DNA of 46,348 nucleotides from Acidimicrobiia bacterium (GTDB taxonomy: Bacteria > Actinomycetota > Acidimicrobiia > Acidimicrobiales > Bin134), in NCBI GenBank assembly GCA_022825005.1, contig JAJDYU010000089.1:1-46348 (forward strand), given 5' to 3'. The position numbers and the translations under genes are program-made. The number at the start of each line of letters is the position of its first letter. The stretch's first letter is position 1. Under the pieces are notes generated by a model that worked only from the letters and a program-made list of their open reading frames with translations, ran no database searches and was not told where the DNA came from. Below are positions 17,130-23,675 of this stretch, piece after piece.

Positions 17130-17680
17130 TACTCCGTGTGCTCAAACCCGTAGTGTCTTGCGGCCGACTTGGAAATTCGTGCACTGGTCGGAGTCTGCAC
17201 TTGCTGATAGTCAAGGAATGCTGTGGAGAACGGGATGGTCTCTCCGACTTCGGTCAGCCGCCAGCCGGGTTCTTGATGGGAAAGCTCGCTGACTTGGGTG
17301 CCGGTCATTCCTGCAAGCTGGGCGAGGACGTCCTCGATGGACTGCAGTTCTTCATTGGTGAACACGTCGAGTCTCGCTTCTCGGGTAGGCACCAAACGGT
17401 GTTGCGGGCGGCCGAGAAAGTCCTCTTTGACCAAGTTGGCCTCACCGGACTCAATCAACCGGTCGCGCACAGGTAGAAGTTGGCGAGGTGCCGGTCCGTG
17501 GGTCAGCTTCTGGAACTCACACCCGGAGATCACCTGGTGGTGGCGCCGCAGGTGTGTGAACTCAGCGAAGAAGAGGACCTTATTCAGCTTCGTAGCGCCA
17601 CCGGCACGATCTCCTTGTAGCCGGTCGGCGACATGGAGCACCATCTCAACGAATTTCTCTTCGCTATAGGCAACATCCAT
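17129..17680 (-). CDS. Panacea (DUF4065) domain protein, putative antitoxin
   Basis: The 183-residue protein contains the Panacea/DUF4065 core: KLNKVLFFAEFTHLRR, then GCEFQKLTHGPAP and a helix ending in RDRLIESG (about residues 31-80). Next comes the usual C-terminal part with EELQSIEDVL and SELSHQEPGWR. The domain is known as a versatile neutraliser of many unrelated toxins and is found in SocA-type antitoxins. The gene is first in a two-gene unit with a small unknown protein (TAATG junction). A TACGAT box ends 6 nt before the ATG, so the unit is probably leaderless. A nested palindrome upstream (17704-17754) is a candidate operator. The antitoxin role is inferred. Confidence 0.8.
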   Translation of the reverse strand: MDVAYSEEKFVEMVLHVADRLQGDRAGGATKLNKVLFFAEFTHLRRHHQVISGCEFQKLTHGPAPRQLLPVRDRLIESGEANLVKEDFLGRPQHRLVPTREARLDVFTNEELQSIEDVLAQLAGMTGTQVSELSHQEPGWRLTEVGETIPFSTAFLDYQQVQTPTSARISKSAARHYGFEHTE

Positions 17681-17686
17681 ATCGCC

Positions 17687-17692
17687 ATCGTA
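17687..17692 (-). promoter_or_regulatory. -10 box for the Panacea pair
   Basis: TACGAT on minus is separated by 6 nt from the Panacea ATG at 17680, predicting a leaderless transcript. Confidence 0.42.
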
Positions 17693-17703
17693 CCGACAGG
17701 GGA

Positions 17704-17754
17704 TGACAGTTTTCCTGGACCCTTTGTCCAGGGATGCTGCCTCTAGAACTGTCA
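17704..17754. repeat. Nested palindrome between the Panacea unit and the next gene
   Basis: Outer arms TGACAGTT (17704-17711) and AACTGTCA (17747-17754) are perfect 8-bp complements. Inside them lies a second hairpin, CCTGGAC (17714-17720) with GTCCAGG (17726-17732) around a 5-nt loop. It lies 24 bp upstream of the Panacea start and 5 bp after the stop of the gene ending at 17759. It could be an operator for the Panacea unit or a terminator of the upstream gene. A terminator is less likely because only AAAA, not a U-run, follows on the transcribed minus strand. Confidence 0.55.
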
Positions 17755-17758
17755 GTAC

Positions 17759-18556
17759 CTACCAGAGTTCGTCGAGGTATTGGGTGGTGCCGGGGATGGT
17801 GGGGATGAAGGGGGCGGCTAGTTCTAGGCGGGCGCCTTGGGCGGTGACGTCGTCGGCGAGGGTGGCGAAGGCGTCCCAGCAGTGTTCGGGGTCTTGGTCG
17901 CAGAAGTAGAGGCGGATCATCTCGGGGCACTCGCCGGTGAGGGGCGGCATGCCGCCTTCTCGGTTGACTTGGACGAAGTCGATGATCTGGCCGATGGGGC
18001 TGTTCTCAGCCAGCAGCTCAAGGTCGCGCCCCGCTCGCAATCCCGCCGCGGCCGCCAGCACTGAGTCGGTGTCGTCGCCTCTGATCCAGGCGACGACTAG
18101 CCCTTCGTAGGGGTGGTCGAGGGCTATCTCGGGCGGGACCGGTGTCGGGCCTCGGCCTGCCGACCCGGCCAAGTCGTAGGCAGCGGTGCTGACGTGGTCG
18201 CGGTTGGGATTCATCCGGCCTGCGGCGAACAGGTCGGGGCCGACCGAGAACGAATAGCCGAAGGTGTCGGTGTCGCGTCCCTCCTCCATCCAGTAGAGGG
18301 CGATGAATGAGCCGTTGTCTACCGGTTCGGCCACCGCGCCGTCGGCGGGGAAGCGCAGATCCTTGAGCCGCCTCGGGGCCACATAGCGCCGGTACCCGAA
18401 GCAGCCCGGCGCGGCCAGCATGGCGGCATAGGCGTGGTCGTGTTCGTACCAGCGGTTGTACTCGTGCAGCCCATCGCCGCGGTGGGGCTCGATGAAGGTG
18501 ATCATCGAGTGACCGAGATGGATCTGGCTGCCGACGGCCAGGTTCGTATCAGACAT
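17759..18556 (-). CDS. Protein of unknown function, possible dimeric alpha-beta barrel
   Basis: The 265-residue protein starts at ATG 18556, behind a strong AGGAGG ribosome site. Longer upstream reading runs antisense into the aminotransferase gene and is rejected. The N-terminal part (HSMITFIEPHRGDGLHEYNRWYEHDHAYAAMLAAPGCFGYRRYVAP) resembles EthD-like ferredoxin-fold proteins, which place a histidine and tyrosine pair in such a helix. A second similar unit may follow (DHPYEGLVVAWIRGDD, then PEMIRLYFCDQDPEHCWDAFATLADDV). A two-domain dimeric alpha-beta barrel would fit, but I cannot assign a reaction. It is divergent from the class V aminotransferase, 93 bp away. Confidence 0.7.
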   Translation of the reverse strand: MSDTNLAVGSQIHLGHSMITFIEPHRGDGLHEYNRWYEHDHAYAAMLAAPGCFGYRRYVAPRRLKDLRFPADGAVAEPVDNGSFIALYWMEEGRDTDTFGYSFSVGPDLFAAGRMNPNRDHVSTAAYDLAGSAGRGPTPVPPEIALDHPYEGLVVAWIRGDDTDSVLAAAAGLRAGRDLELLAENSPIGQIIDFVQVNREGGMPPLTGECPEMIRLYFCDQDPEHCWDAFATLADDVTAQGARLELAAPFIPTIPGTTQYLDELW

Positions 18557-18637
18557 GTCGTCGCCTCCTGTCGATGCCGCATGATACGGGCGAGTGCGGG
18601 CTGCGCAAATGCCGGATAGCCGCGGCGAGCGCCGTTG

Positions 18638-18643
18638 TAGGGT
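18638..18643 (+). promoter_or_regulatory. -10 box for leaderless class V aminotransferase transcript
   Basis: TAGGGT lies 6 nt before GTG 18650 with no Shine-Dalgarno sequence between. Confidence 0.42.
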
Positions 18644-18649
18644 TCGGCG

Positions 18650-19831
18650 GTGGTTTCTGTGAGTCCGTGGCTGCTTGAGGACGGGGTGCTGCATATGAAC
18701 CATGGGTCGTTCGGGGCGACTCCGGCTTCTGTGCTGGAAGCGCAGGAGCGGGTGCGCCGGCGCATGGAGGCCAACCCCACCAGATATTTCGTCGGCGACG
18801 AATACCAGCACGAGTTGGACTCGGCCCGCCGGGTGGTGGCCGACTTCGTGGGGGCCGATGAGGCGGGGTTGGTGTTCGTGAACAACGCCACCACCGGCGT
18901 GAACGCGGTGATGCGGTCGCTGGAGCCGAGTCTCGTGCCCGGCGACGAGATCCTCATCACCGACCACGAATACAACGCTTGTGTGAACGCGGCGGTGGTC
19001 TCGGCGGAGAGGACCGGCGCCCAAGTGGTCACCGCCCGGGCGCCCTTCCCGCTGGAATCCTCCCAGCAGATCGTCGATGCCGTGCTCGGGGCCGTCACCG
19101 ATCGCACCCGCGTCCTGATGATTGACTCAGTGACGTCGGCGACGGGGCTGGTGATGCCGGTGGCCGAGCTCGCCGCCGCGCTGGAACCCGATGTGGCGGT
19201 GCTGGTGGACGCCGCCCACGGCCCCGGCATGATCGACTTCGACGTTTCTGCTTTAGGCGTCTCGTATGTGACCGCCAACTGCCACAAGTGGATGTGCGCG
19301 GCCAAGGGGGCGGCGTTGCTCTGGGTTCGGGAGGACCGCCGAGAGGGGGTGTACCCCCCGGTTATCAGCCACGGCTACAACGGCGGCTGGCCATCGAGCA
19401 GCAGCCACTTCCATGCCCAGTTCGACTGGACGGGAACCCAGGACCCCAGCCCTTGGCTCACGGTGCCCGACGCCCTGGAAGCGGTGGCCGCCATGCACTC
19501 CGACGGCTGGCCCGGTGTCCGGGCCAAGACCCGGGAGCTGTGCCTAACCGGCCGAAAGATCCTGCTCGACGCCCTGGAGATCGATCCGCCAGCCCCGGAG
19601 GACATGATCGGGTCCATCGCCTCGGTGCCGGTCCCGCCCGCCGACCATTCAGGATCAGAGATCTTCGACCCCCTCATGGACGCGCTGGCCGACAAGCACA
19701 ACATCCTGGTACCGGTCTTCGCCTGGCCCGACCCGCCCGAGCGCCTGCTGCGAATTTCCGCCCACCTCTACAACGAGGAATCCCACTACCGGACCCTGGC
19801 CGACGCCCTCCTCGCCGAGCTAAGCGCCTGA
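18650..19831 (+). CDS. Class V aminotransferase (isopenicillin N epimerase-like)
   Basis: This PLP enzyme of 393 residues is in the class V group. It begins with LHMNHGSFGATP, the motif typical of isopenicillin N epimerase and related racemases or desulfurases. Key sites are VNNATTGVNAV, the PLP-pairing Asp187 in DAAHGPGMID, and the PLP lysine Lys213 in NCHKWM. The C-terminal arginine region is LRISAHLYNEESHY. There is no cysteine placed as in cysteine desulfurases, so sulfur mobilisation is unlikely. The substrate is unknown. The gene starts with GTG just after a TAGGGT box, stands alone, and converges on the Qng1 gene 37 bp downstream. Confidence 0.88.
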   Translation: MVSVSPWLLEDGVLHMNHGSFGATPASVLEAQERVRRRMEANPTRYFVGDEYQHELDSARRVVADFVGADEAGLVFVNNATTGVNAVMRSLEPSLVPGDEILITDHEYNACVNAAVVSAERTGAQVVTARAPFPLESSQQIVDAVLGAVTDRTRVLMIDSVTSATGLVMPVAELAAALEPDVAVLVDAAHGPGMIDFDVSALGVSYVTANCHKWMCAAKGAALLWVREDRREGVYPPVISHGYNGGWPSSSSHFHAQFDWTGTQDPSPWLTVPDALEAVAAMHSDGWPGVRAKTRELCLTGRKILLDALEIDPPAPEDMIGSIASVPVPPADHSGSEIFDPLMDALADKHNILVPVFAWPDPPERLLRISAHLYNEESHYRTLADALLAELSA

Positions 19832-19868
19832 GATATCGGAGTTGCCCGCGTTCACTCGACCCAAGTGG

Positions 19869-20870
19869 TCAGTACATGATGGTGCGGGTTAGGTGGTGGG
19901 GCCAGAAGGTGGCGTGGTAGGCCTTCCAGAGCCGGAAGTCCACTTGGGGAACTACGAGTGCCGCCGATGGTGGGCGGATGCGATTGATGGCGTCGGTGAG
20001 CAGGGCGGTGGCGTAGAGAGTGTGGGCCCGGATCTCCACTTCTTCAGGGCTATCCGCGGCGATCAGGTCGCCTCTGTTGATGGCGGCTTCCAGCTCTGGG
20101 GCATAGGACAAGATCTCCATGAGACGCAGTGCGACGGGGACGATGTAGTCGGCGAACGCCGTCATCCGATCCAGATCGGCGACCGCGAAGGCACTCTCGC
20201 GGGCCAGCGCCATGTGCAGTTGCCACAGCCATAGCTGGGCCAGCTTGTGCAACTGCACCTCATGGCCGTCATGGGCGCTGACGTCGTTGAACCTGGGGAA
20301 CTCCAACACCAGTCGCTCCAGCAGACCGTTTCCGTCGGCGTACATGGCGGGCGCACAGTCGGCCACGAACCGATGGGCAACACCGCCATAGTGCTCGGCC
20401 AGAACTTGGCCCGCGGCGTTGAGGATCTCGACCCGCTCGTCGAGCATGGGGATCTCGATATTCCCGGTGAACACGCGGCCTAGTTCGGCTCGACTGATTT
20501 CGGCCAGGTAGGCGCCTTCGGTCAGCGGCACGCCATTGTCCAACGCCTGGGCGACGCAGGCGAACATGCCCTCGCTATCTGACCAAGTGCGACCCCCATA
20601 TTCGGCGGCGAACTTCACCCCGGAGTCGAAGTCGGTAAAGGCGAAGTTCATGACCGCGTAGAAGAACGAGACGTCGATGATCTCCGCAGGGTCGGTCCGG
20701 CTACTGATTGCCCCGTCGACCGCGCCAGACGGAAAGGCGAACTCCTCGTAAGCCATCCAAGAAGCCACTTGCTCGATGGCCTCAACCGATGTGCGAACGT
20801 GTCGGGAGCGCTCGACCACCCCGCGTACCGACCGCAGGACCGGCGAGGACCACACTGGAGATTCGTACAC
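19869..20870 (-). CDS. Queuosine salvage protein, Qng1/DUF2419 family (queuosine-5'-phosphate N-glycosylase)
   Basis: The 333-residue protein follows the eukaryotic Qng1 (C9orf64/DUF2419) pattern along its length. It has DVSFFYAVMNFAF (about 66-78), YGGRTWSDSEGM, ALDNGVPLTEGAYLAEIS, IPMLDERVEILN, FADYIVPVALRLMEILSYAPEL (FADY at 239-242), EVEIRAHTLYA and the C-terminal DFRLW...HLTRTIMY. The family releases queuine from queuosine-5'-phosphate so that it can be re-used in tRNA. I chose GTG 20870 because GGGAG lies about 8 nt upstream. A longer in-frame start would overlap mazF with a low-complexity peptide. It is the third gene of a mazE-mazF-qng1 run, 25 bp after mazF. Confidence 0.86.
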   Translation of the reverse strand: MYESPVWSSPVLRSVRGVVERSRHVRTSVEAIEQVASWMAYEEFAFPSGAVDGAISSRTDPAEIIDVSFFYAVMNFAFTDFDSGVKFAAEYGGRTWSDSEGMFACVAQALDNGVPLTEGAYLAEISRAELGRVFTGNIEIPMLDERVEILNAAGQVLAEHYGGVAHRFVADCAPAMYADGNGLLERLVLEFPRFNDVSAHDGHEVQLHKLAQLWLWQLHMALARESAFAVADLDRMTAFADYIVPVALRLMEILSYAPELEAAINRGDLIAADSPEEVEIRAHTLYATALLTDAINRIRPPSAALVVPQVDFRLWKAYHATFWPHHLTRTIMY

Positions 20871-20895
20871 GTAAAGCTCCCTTGCTCGGGTGGTG

Positions 20896-21243
20896 TCAGA
20901 GGGCGAGGTGGAGGCGGAGGGCGTTGTCGAGGTGGGCCATGAGGTCAAAGGGCACTTGACCGATCAGGCGGCCAACTCGCTCGACGGAGATTGACCGGAC
21001 TTGCTCGGCTTGGGCCTTGGAGTCGCGCTCGAGGCCAGTGTCGCCGGCGGTCAGCAGCACCTGAAACGGGTAGACCCGCTCGGTGCTGGATGTGATGGGA
21101 ATGACGGTGACGACTCCGTGTCCCAGCCGAGCGGCAGTGGTGTTGGCACCGTCGTTGCTGACAATCACCGCGGGGCGGGTTTGGGCGGCCTCAGCCCCGA
21201 GTGTGGGACTGAGGTTGACAATTCGGATCTCTCCCCTGCGCAT
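20896..21243 (-). CDS. mazF: MazF/PemK-family endoribonuclease toxin
   Basis: The 115-residue protein has the MazF fold signature: an N-terminal RRGEIRIVNLSPTLGAEAAQTRPAVIVSND, then VVTVIPITSS and a C-terminal QVRSISVERVGRLIGQVP, including the conserved arginine and serine near RPAVIVSN and QVRSIS. MazF enzymes cut RNA at short motifs; the target here is unknown. It lies 5 nt after its ribbon-helix-helix partner gene, the classical antitoxin-first order. It starts with ATG. The queuosine-salvage gene follows on the same strand after 25 bp, which is unusual company. Confidence 0.92.
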   Translation of the reverse strand: MRRGEIRIVNLSPTLGAEAAQTRPAVIVSNDGANTTAARLGHGVVTVIPITSSTERVYPFQVLLTAGDTGLERDSKAQAEQVRSISVERVGRLIGQVPFDLMAHLDNALRLHLAL

Positions 21244-21248
21244 TGGAG

Positions 21249-21464
21249 CTATGTGAGTCCGTCAGAAACGGCAGAATCCCAGAGGCGGCTCTCTTCGCTA
21301 TCCCACTGTTCGAAGGCCTCGGCGTAGTCTTGCGCCAGTTCTGATGCCCGCAGGAGCCGTATCGCTCGGTGCAGGGTGGCTGATCGGGAGGCGATTTGGT
21401 GGTTTCGGGCATAGTCGTCGAGGAACTCCACGTCCTCATCGGGCAGGCTGACACTAACTTTCAT
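21249..21464 (-). CDS. mazE: Ribbon-helix-helix antitoxin (MazE-like)
   Basis: The 71-residue protein begins with a short strand (MKVSVSLPDEDVEFLDDYA) and helices typical of CopG/ribbon-helix-helix DNA-binding antitoxins (RSATLHRAIRLLRASELAQDYAEAFEQW). Its acidic tail, rich in Glu, Asp and Ser, is the kind that wraps MazF. It is placed 5 nt before mazF. A TAGTAT box sits 7 nt before the ATG. It shares a 28-bp divergent promoter region with pgeF. It probably represses this promoter and so may also affect pgeF (inference). Confidence 0.88.
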   Translation of the reverse strand: MKVSVSLPDEDVEFLDDYARNHQIASRSATLHRAIRLLRASELAQDYAEAFEQWDSEESRLWDSAVSDGLT

Positions 21465-21471
21465 ACCAGAA

Positions 21472-21477
21472 ATACTA
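21472..21477 (-). promoter_or_regulatory. -10 box of mazEF
   Basis: TAGTAT on minus lies 7 nt before the mazE ATG. It is separated by one base from the opposing -10 box of pgeF, so the two promoters occupy the same 28-bp interval. Confidence 0.45.
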
Positions 21478-21478
21478 C

Positions 21479-21484
21479 TAGGGT
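21479..21484 (+). promoter_or_regulatory. -10 box of pgeF
   Basis: TAGGGT lies 8 nt before the pgeF ATG at 21493, facing the mazE -10 box. Polymerase could hardly bind both at once. Confidence 0.4.
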
Positions 21485-21492
21485 AGGACTCA

Positions 21493-22272
21493 ATGGATTC
21501 AGTCCGGTTTAGCTTCGACAGTGATCAGGCGCTGGCTGCGGTCACGGGCCGTGAGGGTGGCGTGAGCACAGGGGAGTTGGCCAGTCTGAACTTGAGTTTT
21601 GAGGTGGGGGACGACGTGGCGCGCGTTGTCGCCAACCGCAAGGTCGCGGGCGACAGCCTCGGCTTCGATTTCCGGCACCTGGTGGTGCCCCGTCAGGTGC
21701 ACGGGGTTCGGGTCAAAGTCGTCGGTGAGCAGGACAGGGGTCGGGGGGCCGACTCGGCGGAATTGGGGATAGCCGCCTGCGATGCGCTGGTAACCAGCAC
21801 TCCGAATGTACCGATGGCCGTCTTGGTGGCCGACTGTGCGCCGGTGGTGCTATTCGATCCCGCTCAACCGGCCATCGGCATCGTGCACGTGGGATGGCGC
21901 GGGGCGATAGGGCGCATCGCCCAAAAAGCAGTGGAGACCATGGCTCGAGAGTTCGGTAGTCGCCCCCGGGATGTGCAGGCCGGCATCGGGCCGTGCCTTC
22001 AGCCGCTTTCCCTTGAAGTCTCTATCAACGAGGCCATGCAGGCTGAAGGGGAGTTTCACCAGCAGCCCGCGGTTCTCTACGACGTGGGAGACAGGCCGCA
22101 TCTGGACATCCCGTTCATGGTCAAACAACAGCTGCTTGATGCCGGCGTGTGGCTAAAGAACATCGAAGACTGTCGGATGGACACGCTGGACGCCCGGCGC
22201 TTCTTCTCGCATCGCGGTCAGTTAGGCAGAGCGGGACGGTGCATGGGTGTCGCCATGCTGCGGTCGGCGTAG
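21493..22272 (+). CDS. pgeF: YfiH/LACC1-family polyphenol oxidase / purine nucleoside enzyme
   Basis: The 259-residue protein carries the family's metal set: His in PRQVHGVRV, Cys in VADCAPVVLFD and His in GIVHVGWRGAIG. DALVTSTPNVPMAVLVADCAP and AGIGPCLQPLSLEV are also conserved, as is the C-terminal DTLDARRFFSHR. Family members have been reported both as copper-dependent phenol oxidases and as multi-substrate purine nucleoside phosphorylase or adenosine deaminase enzymes; PgeF of E. coli edits peptidoglycan precursors. The gene is usually next to ftsZ in Actinobacteria, but here it is divergent from mazEF with 28 bp between start codons. It converges on the flavoprotein gene with 11 bp between stops. 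Confidence 0.88.
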   Translation: MDSVRFSFDSDQALAAVTGREGGVSTGELASLNLSFEVGDDVARVVANRKVAGDSLGFDFRHLVVPRQVHGVRVKVVGEQDRGRGADSAELGIAACDALVTSTPNVPMAVLVADCAPVVLFDPAQPAIGIVHVGWRGAIGRIAQKAVETMAREFGSRPRDVQAGIGPCLQPLSLEVSINEAMQAEGEFHQQPAVLYDVGDRPHLDIPFMVKQQLLDAGVWLKNIEDCRMDTLDARRFFSHRGQLGRAGRCMGVAMLRSA

Positions 22273-22283
22273 GTGGTTGATCT

Positions 22284-23675
22284 TCAGTCGGGGATCAAGA
22301 CCCCGGGGTTCATGAGGTCTTGCGGGTCCAGAGCCTGTTTGACAGCCCTCAGTACATCGATGCCGGCGTCGCCGTGCTCATCGGCCATCCAAGGGCGGCG
22401 GACGCGGCCGATGCCGTGGTGGTGGGAGATGCCGGCACCGCAGTCTGTGGCCGCTCCCATGGCGGCGGTCCAGCAGGCGTCGTAGACCGACTGGTACTGG
22501 TCGGGATCAGACGGCTGGGCGGCGAAGGTGAAGTAGAGGTTGGCCCCGGATTGGTAGGCGTGCGAGGTGTGGGCCGTGGCTGCGATCACGGTGGGCACCG
22601 CGCTGATGGCCTCGACGACCGCGGTGTAGAGACGGGCCAAGTGGCGCCAACCGGTGGCCACCTCGATGGTGTCGGCCACTAGGCCTTGCTCGAAAAGCTC
22701 GGTCCAGGTGGGCACGGCATTGCGGTGCTCGAACCAGTGGTCCACCGCTCCTGAGTCGGCTGGCTCGCCTCTCCCCGCCCGGCACAGCTCGGCCACCGCC
22801 GCGGCCTCCAACTCCGCGTGACCGGGCGGTCCCTCGTGCAGAAAGATGGCCACGCAGCGGCCCTTGGGCACGTGGTCGCGGAAGTGGCGGCGCGTCTCGC
22901 CAGCGTCGTACAAGCGCACCACCGGGGGCCGCCAGCCGGGCACAATCACGCTTCGCACCGCGTCGATACCCGCGCTCATGTCCTCGAAGTGGAACGCCTG
23001 GCGTACCCCCGGCTCGGGAAGCGGCCGCAATGAGAAGGTCACTTCGGTGATGACTCCGAGCGTGCCCTCGCTGCCCAGCAGCAGCTGGCGCAGATCGGGC
23101 CCGGCCGACGCCCGGGGAGTGGGCCGCGACCGATAGATCGACCCGTCGGGCAGCACGGCCTCCACCGAGTACACGATGTCCTCGATATTTCCGTAGGCGG
23201 TGGAGAATTGGCCCGACGCCCTGGTGGCCACCCATCCGCCCACTGAGGACACCTCGATCGATTGAGGCCAGTGACCGATGGTGAAACCGTCTTCTCGCAC
23301 CCGGTTCTCGGCGTCGATGCCCATGGTGCCCGCCCCGAACGCCGCCAAACCATCCACCGAGTCGAGCCACCGCAGCCCGCTCAAGCGCTCGGTGCTGATC
23401 ACCACCGAGTCGGACGACGCCAAAACACCGCCCACGCAGCCCGACCCGGCGCCCCGGGGAATCATCGGTACTCCGTGGGCCCGGCACAGCCGTGCCGTCT
23501 CGGCCACCAGTTGGGCCGTCGAGGGCATCGCCACCGCCGCAGGCAGCGCCAGCCGGCCTTGCCACTGATCTAACTCGGAGCGGGGCCAGGTGTCGCGGGC
23601 TCGGCTTCGGCGGACGTCGTCGTCGAGAAGGAGATCGTCGCCCAGCAGGCCGGCGAGTTCGTCGAGAAGCGTCAT
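22284..23675 (-). CDS. FAD-binding oxidase, alkyl-DHAP synthase-like
   Basis: This 463-residue VAO-type flavoprotein has a PCMH FAD domain: VPMIPRGAGSGCVGG, WVATRASGQFSTAYGNIEDIV, and LLLGSEGTLGVITEVTFSLRPLP. The C-terminal domain carries SHHHGIGRVRRPWM (around residue 415-428), the signature shared with alkyldihydroxyacetonephosphate synthase. That enzyme exchanges an acyl for an alkyl chain on DHAP to start ether lipids; many bacterial relatives are only annotated as FAD-linked oxidases. Its ATG overlaps the glpD stop by 4 bp. The neighbour makes or consumes DHAP, which supports a DHAP-related substrate, but the reaction is not proven. I chose ATG 23675 because of this overlap; the frame is open upstream. 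Confidence 0.85.
   Translation of the reverse strand: MTLLDELAGLLGDDLLLDDDVRRSRARDTWPRSELDQWQGRLALPAAVAMPSTAQLVAETARLCRAHGVPMIPRGAGSGCVGGVLASSDSVVISTERLSGLRWLDSVDGLAAFGAGTMGIDAENRVREDGFTIGHWPQSIEVSSVGGWVATRASGQFSTAYGNIEDIVYSVEAVLPDGSIYRSRPTPRASAGPDLRQLLLGSEGTLGVITEVTFSLRPLPEPGVRQAFHFEDMSAGIDAVRSVIVPGWRPPVVRLYDAGETRRHFRDHVPKGRCVAIFLHEGPPGHAELEAAAVAELCRAGRGEPADSGAVDHWFEHRNAVPTWTELFEQGLVADTIEVATGWRHLARLYTAVVEAISAVPTVIAATAHTSHAYQSGANLYFTFAAQPSDPDQYQSVYDACWTAAMGAATDCGAGISHHHGIGRVRRPWMADEHGDAGIDVLRAVKQALDPQDLMNPGVLIPD

Noticed and set aside
18557..19024. Upstream extension of the unknown protein at 17759-18556
   Set aside because: The extra residues are low-complexity antisense of the aminotransferase gene. 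AGGAGG stands right before ATG 18556.
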